DNA of 64,000 nucleotides from the NCBI GenBank assembly GCA_009667805.1, contig CM019070.1:58718735-58782734 (forward strand). Direction: 5' to 3'. This document shows, in pieces, positions 25,017 to 33,925 of this stretch (positions within the stretch are counted from its first letter, which is position 1; every line of letters starts with the position of its first letter). A model generated the notes under the pieces. It saw nothing but the letters and a program-made list of their open reading frames with translations. It was not told the DNA's origin and did no database searches. The stretch is from Leptobrachium leishanense (taxonomy: Eukaryota; Chordata; Amphibia; Anura; Megophryidae). A program made the position numbers and the translations under genes.

Positions 25017-25779
25017 CATTACAGATCCACACACGACACCTAGCACTTCCAGTCTGCATACAATGTATCAAATTCATGAGACCGGACTAATTAGAAGCAG
25101 ATGTTATTTCCAAACACTAATTAAACACCTGTTGTTTACGCCGTTTGAGAGCACAGGTCATTTAGAGGTGAGAATCTTTGCACCTAGACATTAGTTTTTA
25201 GTTCAATATCTAATAAACCATTGCTTATAATATTCTGCAGTAAAGAGTCTCTTTATTTCTAGATTTTTTAGTATTTTTTAAGCATTTTTTATACTTTTTT
25301 AAAAAAAATATTTCGAACTCGAACCGAACACGCCAAAAAGTTCAACGTTTGCGAACTATCGAACTGCCGATGTTCGAATCGAACTCCGAACTGATCGAAC
25401 CGAACAGCTCATCTCTACTGTAAACCACTACAAGCCTGCTGGCTGGCAGAGGACTCGGAGGATGAGGATGGCCTGGTTAGCCAATCCTGCAAATCCTCTG
25501 TATGTTGCTGCTGCTTAAGATGGCCAGCACCAGTTAGAAACAAGGACAAGCGTGCCCCTGCAGAGGATGCACCACGTCCACGAAGACCAGGGGCACAGCC
25601 TTCCGACACAGAGGCTGATTGCCCTCTTATCTGTGTCTGGGAGCATCTGCCTGTCCTTTTTGGTCTTTCTGACATGGTGAGTGATATATAGATTAAAGAT
25701 ATACAGAACTCTGATTCAACTCTGTTATAAAAATTGGAGATATGCAGAACTCTGATTCAACTGTGTTATCTAGATTAAA

Positions 25780-26280
25780 GATTTCCAGGACTCTGGTATA
25801 ACTCAGTGAGACACCCTGATAGCTGGCAGCCAGTGACAAGACACAGATTAAAATTTCCAGAAACCTCCTATAAATCAGTGAGACCCCCTGATGGGTGGCA
25901 GTGACAAGACACAGATTACAATTCCCAGATATCTGCTTGAAGTGAGACCCACCCAATAGCTGCTGGCAGTGACAACACACAGATTACAACAATTCCCAGA
26001 TATCTTGTAGAAGTGAGACCCCCCAAAAACTGCTGGCAGTGACAACACACAGATTACAACAATTCCCAGATATCTTGTAGAAGTGAGACCCCCCAATAGC
26101 TGCTGGCAGTGAGAACACACATATTACAACAATTCCCAGATATCTTCTAGAAGTGAGACCCCCACAATAGCTGCTGCCAGTGAGAACACACAGATTACAA
26201 CAATTCCCAGATATCTTCTAGAAGTGAGACCCCCACAATAGCTGCTGGCAGTGCGAACACACACTAACAGAACAATCTCC
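25780..26280. repeat. Tandem ~65-68-bp subterminal repeats, right array (inverted)
   Basis: About seven units are the reverse complement of the left array (19400-20570): 'gggtggcagtgacaagacac', 'acaattcccagatatcttct'. Inverted subterminal arrays on both sides of the transposase are what one expects if they are transposase-binding sites of the hAT element. Confidence 0.88.
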
Positions 26281-26301
26281 TCTCAAAAAACACGTGCTGG
26301 G

Positions 26302-28093
26302 TAGGGATGAGTTGTTCGGTTCGATCTGTTCGGAGTTCGCATCGAACACCGGCTGTTCGACAGTTTGTGAACTTCGAAGTTTTTGGGACGTTTGCCAAAC
26401 GTTGGAAAACATGTTTTTTTTGGGAAAAAAGTATAAAAAAAAGCTTAAAAAATAGTAAAAAATCTAGAAATAAAGAGACTCTTTACTGTAGAATATTATA
26501 AGCAATGGTTTATTAGATATTGAATTAAAATGGAAATATTTTTAACATTGAAGCCTATGGGATAAAACATTCTTGTTACTAAAACATCAGGCAGACACGG
26601 CCCTCTAATCAGGCACTGTAGAGGAAAGTCTGCTTTGGCCTCCCAAGGATCCCCTTGAAGAGCATGTGGCCGACGGATGACAGAGCTGCGACTGTGCGGG
26701 CTAGCCGCCTGGGTGCATGTGGCAGAGACAGGCAGCGCAGGGTGGGAGCCACTGCACTTGTGGCCACGGCAGACCCCCCCACAACCAGGATCCAGGGAGC
26801 CCCCACTGACCACCAGGCTAAGGTAAGGTGACACATTTCTAAAAAAAAAAAAATCCGAGGATATTTTTAAATGTCCTCGGGAACATAATATAAAACCTTT
26901 TTTTTCTTTCTCTACCTGACTGAATGTATTTAATTATATATATTAGATACATTCAGCCAGGTAGAGGGGGGTGGCATGTGGGCTGCACGGGGTCTCAGGC
27001 AGTGGTTTGGTTTTCTTGTGTGTATATTTTTAGCAAATTTATAGGGGAAGGTAAGGGCAGGTATGATATATGTATATATATAGATAAGATATATATCTAT
27101 ATTCTTATAAATATATATATCCAGACTATTACACACACATTTTGGCAACTAATTGCACCCCCCCATTTGGCTGATCCCTCCAGAAGAAATGTTGAACCCG
27201 ATAGAGCAGAGAATAATATATATATTTTCTGCTCTGTCGGGTTCAACATTTCTTCTGGAGGGATCAGCCAAATGGGTGGGTGGCGCATTTAGTTGAGATT
27301 GTCCACATGCCACCCCCCATGTGCGTATGTGTATATATGGTCTGAGGTCTGTGGGTGGGTGTATATATATATCTGCGTGTTGATATATACGTATATATAG
27401 GTCTGCGTGTTGATATATACGGATATGTCTGTGTGTGGTATCAATGCATCCCTACTCTATACACAGCGCTCTGTGTCCCTATAATATATATGATATGGGG
27501 TTACCTTTTTTCTATATTTTTATACTATTCCTATTAAATTAACAGTAATTTTTGATGTATTTTATTCAGTAGAAACGTTTTAAAAAAAATCACTAAACTT
27601 GTTCTGCGTGTCCTAAAATGTCTCCTCTTTTCATACAAGCTGCCGCCCCAAGCAGTTGTTTATGAATAGATTAAAGGAAAACCATTTACCATCATTTGAA
27701 ATATCATTTTTTTGTTTTTAAATGTTTCTGTACATCCTACAAACCTGCCACTTCACGGGCAGGTTATGGGGACCTCCTAGGCACGATATTTGAAGTTATT
27801 TTTTATTTTTATTCTTAACCTTTATTTCATGGAAAACTCACTGTTCCTTTAAAAACGTTTTTTTTTTACTTTTTGTCCTTGTTTCTGTCCCCCAGGGCAC
27901 TACCCGGACCCCCATACATCTTTTATGGCAAATATCTTGCATATATGCCCTCTTGGAGGGCACTCTAAAAATCGAACGTTCGAGTCCCATTGACTTGCAT
28001 TGAGTTCGAATCGTGTTCGCGTTCAAACCCGAACTTTTGAAATTGTTCGAGTTTGAATGCGAACCAAACATGGGGGTGTTCGGCTCATCACTA
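26302..28093. mobile_element. hAT-type end segments with unrelated interior
   Basis: Starts 'tagggatgagttgttcgg' and ends 'ggtgttcggctcatcacta'. 26455-26560 carries the ~115-bp core shared with the CAGGGTTATTCA family. 27580-28090 matches the right part of the element at 30732-33879. 26580-27540 is different: TA-rich with a long hairpin (27162-27276). The left and right 8-bp flanks do not match, so its independence from the 19040 element is unsettled. Confidence 0.55.
27162..27276. repeat. Long hairpin, ~50-base arms
   Basis: Left arm 27162-27213 and right arm 27225-27276 are almost perfectly complementary ('ggctgatccctccagaagaa' pairs with 'ttcttctggagggatcagcc'), with an AT-only loop. It is surrounded by TA dinucleotide runs (27060-27120, 27340-27420). 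Confidence 0.85.
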
Positions 28094-28176
28094 GTCTGCA
28101 GCTGTATCTTCCCTAGAGGATCGTGTTGTTTGGCTGGAACCAAGGATCTCGAGCTGTTGCTATACTACAATATATA

Positions 28177-28294
28177 CAGTGGCAAGAAAAAAGTATGTGA
28201 ACCCTTTGGGATTACGTGGACTTTTGCATGAATTGGTCATAAAATGTGCTCTGATCTTCATCTAAGTCACAACAATTTGAAAAACACATTCTGC
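28177..28294 (+). mobile_element. Tc1/mariner-type left end, truncated
   Basis: 'cagtggcaagaaaaaagtat' directly after TA is the start of a familiar vertebrate Tc1-like inverted repeat, followed by 'gtgaaccctttgggattacg'. The copy stops at the TTAA of the next element (28295). No transposase is present. Confidence 0.7.
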
Positions 28295-28298
28295 TTAA

Positions 28299-28912
28299 TC
28301 CTTTCGCTGCTGAGGCTTTTCACACCTCTGTGCTGAGTTCATTTTTAACGCTTTTGCTCATCATGTTTAACCGCGTTTTGAAGCCATATTTTGATATATG
28401 ACCCAAACATATTATATATTGTTCTTTCCGGCAGACTTGGCAGATTCATAATATGTCATTATTATATGTATACGTCATGTCCTGTCTGTATATTATAACA
28501 AAAAATGCAATAAAATATGAATTTTCAATAATTTACTATATGTAAAGTGTTTTTTTTTTCACATTTTAACATGCGAGCATTTGCGGTTATATTTTCTATG
28601 GGGTGCGCTTGTTAAAAAAATTAGAAATGTGGACTCGTTACATTTTTTTTTGGTGAAAATCTCGCTATTGTTAACAAACGCACCGCATACAAAAACCGTT
28701 AGTGCAGCATCATTGTTCACATTATAACTGAAATGGGAACAATATTGCTGCATTAACAAAACAAAAAAAAACTTGTTTATTTTTTTTTTTAGATTTTTTT
28801 TTAAATTTTATTTTTAAAAAAAAAAATGTTTCATGGTCATGTTTGGTATCGTTGGAAAGGCCATGCTCTGGCCGATCCAACGATATCAAACATTAACCCC
28901 CTAGCTGCCACG
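28299..28912 (-). mobile_element. piggyBac-like MITE, reversed and shortened
   Basis: It begins beside TTAA (28295-28298) with 'tcctttcgctgctgagg'. The order of internal blocks is the reverse of 30852-32089: 'gcgcttgttaaaaaaattag', 'aatattgctgcattaa', 'ggccatgctctggccgatcc'. It ends at 'ttaaccccctagctgcc' (about 28893-28910), so the GC-rich half is missing. Whether this is truncation or a shorter subtype is unclear. Confidence 0.7.
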
Positions 28913-29117
28913 AATGTTTTTAATAAGGCAAAGTAGCCCTAAACCACATGCTTATTCTCATTTCAGTAAAAAGACACCAGGAGCCCTTTGCATAAATTTA
29001 ACCAGAGCTGTTAACTTACCAGAGCCATTATTTGGCCCATTCACAAACCAGTCATTAAAGGCAAGACACAATTGGGAAACGTTTGCGTCTGCCATTCTCC
29101 ATGTGTGGCTAGCCTTT

Positions 29118-29132
29118 AAGATCTGTAGTACA
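29118..29132. repeat. L1 target-site duplication, left copy
   Basis: 'aagatctgtagtaca' here is repeated exactly at 38359-38373, bracketing the L1. Confidence 0.95.
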
Positions 29133-29154
29133 GGGGCGTGGCTAACCGCCGATC

Positions 29155-29165
29155 GAGATGGCGGC
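29155..29165 (+). promoter_or_regulatory. YY1-like site in L1 5' UTR
   Basis: 'gagatggcggc' about 23 bases from the L1 5' end resembles the YY1 core AAGATGGCGGC. Mammalian L1 has a YY1 site at a similar place that sets the transcription start. The role here is inferred from position and sequence only. Confidence 0.4.
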
Positions 29166-29264
29166 TTAACTGAGGAGCTCCGCACCCAGACCTCACACTA
29201 CGCGCCATAAAGCACCTTTAATGCGCCCGAATCTGGCTTAAAACAACTTGCCAGGGTGGGTGAG

Positions 29265-30150
29265 ATGTCCCAGGGGAAGGTCAAAGCATCGGCGGCCAAA
29301 TCCGAGTTTTTTACTCCACGTACCGGCCCGAAAAAATTGGCGGCCGGAATCACATGTTGCTCCACAGACAGACAACCAAGCACTAGGATCTGAGATGAGG
29401 ACTTTGACTCAAACGCTAGAAGGTATAATAAACACCATATCTGCTGACTTGAAATCACAATTCAAAGAAGTGGCGAGGGAAATCAGAGCTGATATCCAAA
29501 ATCTGGCTGACCGCACTTCCCATATAGAAGATAAAATAGGGGAATATGCAGATGCACAGAATAACTTAGCCGACAAGGAACAGGATCTTGAAGAATCGCT
29601 GGAAGGATGCTTGGCCAAACTTACTGATCTTGAAAACCGGTCTCGCAGACACAACATGAAAATCCGCGGCATCCCTGAAAGCGTTAAACCCCAACAGCTT
29701 GCTTCTTATGTCACTGACTTTTTTTCTCACTTATTGCCTGACCTGACCCTGGAGTCTTTGCTAATGGACCGCATACATCGCCTTCCAAGACCACCCGCCT
29801 TACCAGTGGACTCCACGTGCGACGTCATATTACGCCTACATTACTTCAGACCCAGGGAACTCATCTTCCAGGAGCTGCAAAAATCCCAGGCCATATCTCC
29901 TGAATATGACCATCTACAGGTATTCCCAGATCTAGCAAAACGCACTCTGGACTTTCGGCGCTCCCTACATGGGGTGACTACACGAAATTTTGTATCGCTG
30001 GGGCTTCCCACAGAGCTCGCTGATTACCCACGAAGGATCACAACACGTGGTCACGACGCTAGAGCAAGGCCTAAAATTCCTGTCGGAAAAAGATCTGTCT
30101 CCAGCCTCTCCTACCCGGCGATCCTCAATTGCACCTCAAAAGCTGTCTAA
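29265..30150 (+). pseudogene. L1 ORF1 protein (RNA-binding), frameshifted
   Basis: ORF1p is the trimeric nucleic-acid chaperone that coats L1 RNA. The likely start is ATG 29265 (MSQGKVKAS), whose frame meets a stop near 29389. The remainder continues in another frame to TAA at 30148-30150, so there is a frameshift around 29340-29380. A heptad-rich stretch with many Leu/Ile/Glu/Lys residues (about 29400-29640) is the coiled coil. It is followed by 'LENRSRRHNMKIRGIPES' (about 29630-29690), the junction into the RRM domain typical of L1 ORF1p, and then the C-terminal domain. A plain GUG/UUG start upstream is not needed. Confidence 0.85.
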
Positions 30151-30723
30151 AGATTGGAAGAAAGTGCGCAAGGGGAAACCGGGATGAACGCCTTCTCCTC
30201 TTTTGTCTTGTGCTGTTTGGTGAATTCAAACGGCTCCACGAGGGCCCAACCTGACGACCTCCACGGCCATGTTGCCGACCCGACTTCTTCTCCTGGGATG
30301 GATCGCTCGCCAACTTCCTGCAACGAACAAGGTTTAAGCGACAATGTATGTCAATATGGTCTGGCAGCTCCATCCAGTTGAGAGAAATTCTCTCCCACGT
30401 TCCCCCTCTTTTCCTCCCTCTCATGATGAGAGCAGTGGCTCAACAGCGGGTATGTTGCCACGTAGGAGATCCACGAACCCTTTTTATGTATATAAGTTTT
30501 TTTGTGTTTTTTTCTTTCTATTTTTTCTCCTTTTCCTTTTTTCTCATTCTTCAGGAACCACATATCATGATGTCGCACATCATAGAACATTCGCTTCAAT
30601 CTCAAGACCCTCTCGACTCTGGATCCGAGGGACACTGCTTTTCTCGAACTTTGTGGCATTTTTACGCTTTTTTCTTTTGGTGGTCACAGTCCTCTGTGGG
30701 ATTGGGTAAATATTTGATGCAGT
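30151..30723 (+). other. L1 inter-ORF region
   Basis: Sequence between ORF1 and ORF2, continuing at 33888-33925 after the hAT insertion. 30480-30545 is T/C-rich. No further open frame belongs to the element. Confidence 0.6.
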
Positions 30724-30851
30724 ATTATAACTAGGGATGAGCTGTTCGGGTTCGGAGTTCGACCCGAACTTTGGCAGTTCGAAAGTTCGCGAATTTCGAA
30801 CTTTTTGGGCGTGTCGGTTCGGGTTCGAAAAAAAAAAGAATTTTTGTTTAA

Positions 30852-32089
30852 CCACTTCGATGCTATGGAAGCGCTCAGCGCGTCCAACTGCATGTCACCT
30901 TCCATGCGGCGGACGCGCTGAGCGCGTCCACACTTTGGGGTCAGCGTTCGGCCGAGTTCCGGCCGATCGCTGGCCCCCCCGGTGCGGGCTGACATCCTCG
31001 ATGTCAGCCCAGCATCCGGAACCACCGCCGGTGAAATTAGGTGTCATCGCGGCGGTGCGATGACACCTAATTCAGGCGCCCCCCCGCATGTGCGGAGGAG
31101 GCGCCTAAAAGGGAGGGGGGGAGGTCCTTCGGACCTCTCTCCCTCCCGATTGGCGGCATTGCGGGGGTTAACCCAGGCACCATTTGTAAGGGCACAGCCT
31201 GCCCTTCCAAATGGTACCTGGCATTAACCCCTGGGGAGCCGGATCACGAATCGGCGCTGAAAAGCGCCGGTTCGTGATCCTTTCTCGGAGCTGGCCGACA
31301 TCTTGGATGTCGGCCAAGCCTCCGGGAACTCCCCCTGAGGACTGGCGTCATCGTGCATAGCACGATGACGCCAGTCCTGGAGTTAACCCCTAGCTGCCAC
31401 CAATGGTGGAGATAGGGGATTCCAATGAATCCCCTATCTCCCGATCCGTGGCAGCTAGGGGTTAAAGTTTGGTATCGTTGGATCGGCCAGAGCATGGCCG
31501 TTCCAACGATAGCAAACACAAATGTGAAAAAATTTGTAAAAAAAATTTAAAATAAAAAAATAAAAATAAAAATATTTTAAAAAAAATTATATATAAAAAA
31601 ATAAACAAGTTTTTTTTCTTTCTTTTGGTTTGTTAATGCAGCAATATTGTTCCCATTTCAATTATAATGTGAACAATGATGCTGCACTAACGATTTTTGT
31701 ATGCGGTGCGTTTGTTAAAAATCGTGTAATTTTCCCCAAAAAAAAATGTAACGAGACCCCATCTCTAATTTTTTTAACAAGCGCACCCCATACAAAATAC
31801 AACCGCAATTGCTCGCATGTTAAAATGTGAAAAAAACCACTTTACACATTGTAAATTATTGAAAAATCATATTTTATTGCATTGTTTGTTATAATATACA
31901 GACAGGTCATGACGTATACATATAATAATGACATATTATGAATCTGCCGAGTCTGACGGAAAGAACGATATATAATATGTCTGGGTCATATACTAAAATA
32001 AGCCTTCAAAACACGTTTAAACATGATGAGCAAAACCGGTAAAAATGACCTCAGCACAGGGGCGGGAAAAGCCTCAGCAGCGAAAGGGT
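30852..32089 (+). mobile_element. piggyBac-like MITE, longest copy, TTAA-flanked
   Basis: TTAA lies at 30848-30851 and 32090-32093. Ends are 'ccacttcgatgctatgg' and 'cagcagcgaaaggg'. At 1238 bp it is the fullest family member, with an extra GC-rich part (30870-31460) containing 'cgtcatcgtgcatagcacgatgacg' as a palindrome. Open frames are low-complexity by-products. Confidence 0.88.
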
Positions 32090-32441
32090 TAATAGTATAG
32101 AAAATGCTTAAAAAAATACTAAAAAATCTAGAAATAAAGAGACTCTTTACTGCAGAATATTATAAACAATGGTTTATTAGATATTGAATTAAAAACTAAT
32201 GTGTACGTGGAAAGGTTATCAACTCTAAATGACCTCTGTTCACAAACGGGCATAACACCAGGTGTTTTTAGTCTGGTAATCAATTTGATACATTGTACAA
32301 TATACTGAGGGTGGGGTGGTGTCTGCTTCTGATTGAAATTTGAGAATTAATTTCCCTAAAACATCCTAATATGCTGCATTTAACTGGTGTTTGAAAAAAA
32401 TCTAAAGCAATGTTATTTTTCACCTCGGGATTAAACATTCA

Positions 32442-33377
32442 CAGGGTTATTCAGAGAGCGGTGAAAAGCAGGAGAATAACTGGAGAAGTGAAAATTCTAG
32501 GTCAAAATAGCCAAACCAGAAAAATTCTCCCATTTATCTCACTTTCCAAATCGGCTATTTGGTCTAGATTGTTCTCTTCTCCTGCCAGTTCTCCTGGCTT
32601 TCACCTCTCTCTCAGGGTTGTTCAGAGAAAGGTGAAAACCAGGAGAATGGCAGGAAAAGAGAACAATCTGGACCAAATAGCCGATTTGGAAAGTGAGATA
32701 AGGCTAGGGTCAGACTAACGCATTTTTCGCAGCGACCGTCAAAAAGTGCGTCCGAACCCATTGCTGTATTTTTTCACGGATTGCGTGAAAACGGTCATAC
32801 GATGCGCATTTTTGTGTGTGATTTTTTACGGATCCAAACCAGGAAACTTTGGGTGTCTGGACGTTATGTTGGCCGGACATGAGCAGGGTCTGACGTCTCC
32901 AAATCACGCACACACGCCGCTAGTGGACGCAGCGCACTCTGTACGTCTGTACTAGCGGTTCTGCGTTCTCGAAAAAATGCGTTCATTTTCCACTTGCGTT
33001 GCGCAGCCGGACTTTCGTGCGACCGTACTTCGTATATTGGCTGTCATTGCCCGTCATTTGCTGCTAGTGCGGCCGTGATTAAGTGCGCCTAAACGCACGT
33101 TAAAAATTCGCAGGTCTGACCCTAGCCTAAATGGGAGAATTTTTCTGGTTTGGCTATTTTGACCTAGAATTTTCCATTCTCCAGTCATTCTCCTGCTCTT
33201 CACCGCTCTCTGAATAACCCTGACAGGGTTATTCATAGAAAGGTGAAACTCAGGAGAATGACTGGAGAATGGAAAATTCTAGGTCAAAATAGCCGAACCA
33301 GAAAAATTCTCCCATTTATCTCACTTTCCAAATCGGCTTTTTGGTCTAGAAGTTTCCATTCTCCTGCTTTTCACCGC
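32442..33377. repeat. Three tandem palindromic units
   Basis: Units start 'cagggttattcagagagcgg' (32442), 'cagggttgttcagagaaagg' (about 32612) and 'cagggttattcatagaaagg' (33224). Each folds on itself through 'gtgaaa..caggagaa' against 'ttctcctg..tttcac' and 'ccaaatagccgatttgg'. The middle unit is split by the Harbinger MITE. A single relative lies at 41497-41688. Confidence 0.8.
32702..33127. mobile_element. PIF/Harbinger-type MITE, TSD TAA
   Basis: Flanked by TAA (32699-32701, 33128-33130), the 3-bp target of Harbinger elements. Inverted ends are 'ggctagggtcagac' and 'gtctgaccctagcc'. The empty site is predicted from the palindrome it interrupts (gagataaatggg). Copies are at 63533-63959 (TSD TTA) and 55605-55900 (truncated). 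Confidence 0.9.
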
Positions 33378-33925
33378 CAAAAAATCAGTAAACTTTTTCT
33401 GCGTGTCCGAAAATGTCTCCTCTTTTCAAACAGACTGCCGCCCCAAACAGTCATTTATGGATAGATTAAAGGAAAAGCATTTACCGTCATTTGAAATGTC
33501 ATTTTTTGGTTTTTACATATTTCTATACATCCTAGAAATCCGCCACTTCACGGGCAGGTTATGGGGACCTCCTAGGCACGATATTTGAAGGAATTTTTGG
33601 TTTTTATTTTTAACCCTTATTTCATGGAAAACTCACTGTCCCTTTAAAAAGTTTTTTTTTAAACTTTTTGTCCTTGTTTCCTGTCCCCCAGGGCACTACC
33701 CGGATCCCCATACACCTTTTATGGCAAATATGTAGCATATATGCCCTCTTGGAGGGCACTCCAAAAAACCAAATTTTCAGCCCCATTGACTTGCATGGGG
33801 GTTCGGGTTCGGTCCCGAACAAATGGGAAGTTCGGGTTCGGGCTCGAACCGAACTCGGGGAGTGTTCGGCTCATCCCTAATTATAACCATTACAGCTATG
33901 TTATGCCTCTCTTCAACTTAATCCC

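Larger units (their letters stand above)
22821..25417. mobile_element. hAT-type non-autonomous element inside the transposase gene
   Basis: The perfect 8-bp TSD CTGTAAAC (22813-22820, 25418-25425) and inverted ends 'tagggatgagccgaac' / 'gttcgg...gctcatctcta' define it. The internal '..ccgggtagtgccctgggggacagg' motif recurs within it and in 27880-27920 and 33680-33710. It disrupts the host hAT transposase. A piggyBac-like element (23267-24100) and a hAT MITE (24243-25016) are nested in it. Confidence 0.85.
21668..25675 (-). pseudogene. hAT transposase with BED zinc finger, interrupted and truncated
   Basis: Read from the minus strand, the N-terminus starts at 25675 (MSERPKR), runs to about 25426, is interrupted by the insertion 22821-25417, and continues from 22812 to about 22054. 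The second part has an acidic, Ser-rich region followed by a BED-type zinc finger: C-x2-C at 'ICNLC', 'LLGTTCLRQHM' and H-x4-H, near 22330-22190. A further frame (21868-21668) matches the start of the hAT catalytic core, with 'FSRKAIPALYQ' and 'KVHITLD' followed by loss of the rest. The catalytic glutamate region and the C-terminal dimerisation domain are missing; the gene runs straight into ~68-bp repeats. Frame breaks lie at 21870-22060. The protein cannot be functional. Confidence 0.8.
19040..28093. mobile_element. Composite hAT region with nested insertions
   Basis: 'tagggatgag' at 19040 and 'ctcatcacta' ending at 28093 are inverted ends. The 8 bp outside them (ctcttcag, gtctgcag) agree at 6 of 8, so they may be an aged TSD. 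Inside are two inverted arrays of ~68-bp repeats (19400-21680 and 25780-26280) flanking a broken transposase gene. The arm 'gtgttttttgagaggagatt' (about 19354) returns inverted near 26270-26290. A further 'tagggatgag' at 26302 marks either a second element (26302-28093) or a rearranged end; the 8 bp beside it do not match. Nested elements are listed separately. 'ctatataagg' at 19333 is a TATA-like site inside the left end. Confidence 0.6.
30732..33879. mobile_element. hAT-type composite inserted in the L1, TSD ATTATAAC
   Basis: The perfect 8-bp TSD ATTATAAC (30724-30731, 33880-33887) and inverted ends 'tagggatgagctgttcgg' / 'gtgttcggctcatcccta' define it. It carries a piggyBac-like element (30852-32089), the ~110-bp core shared with the CAGGGTTATTCA family (32105-32200), a three-fold palindromic array (32442-33377) and a Harbinger MITE (32702-33127). 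It has no transposase. It must be younger than the L1. Confidence 0.92.

Noticed and set aside
24683..25043. Basic, Arg/Asn-rich open frames on both strands
   Set aside because: They arise from 'cgaaccgaatcg' low-complexity repeats of a hAT MITE and are mirrored at 13864-14173.
29248..29264. Upstream start for L1 ORF1 at a TTG codon
   Set aside because: A standard ATG at 29265 opens the expected N-terminus in another frame. A frameshift explains the frame change better.
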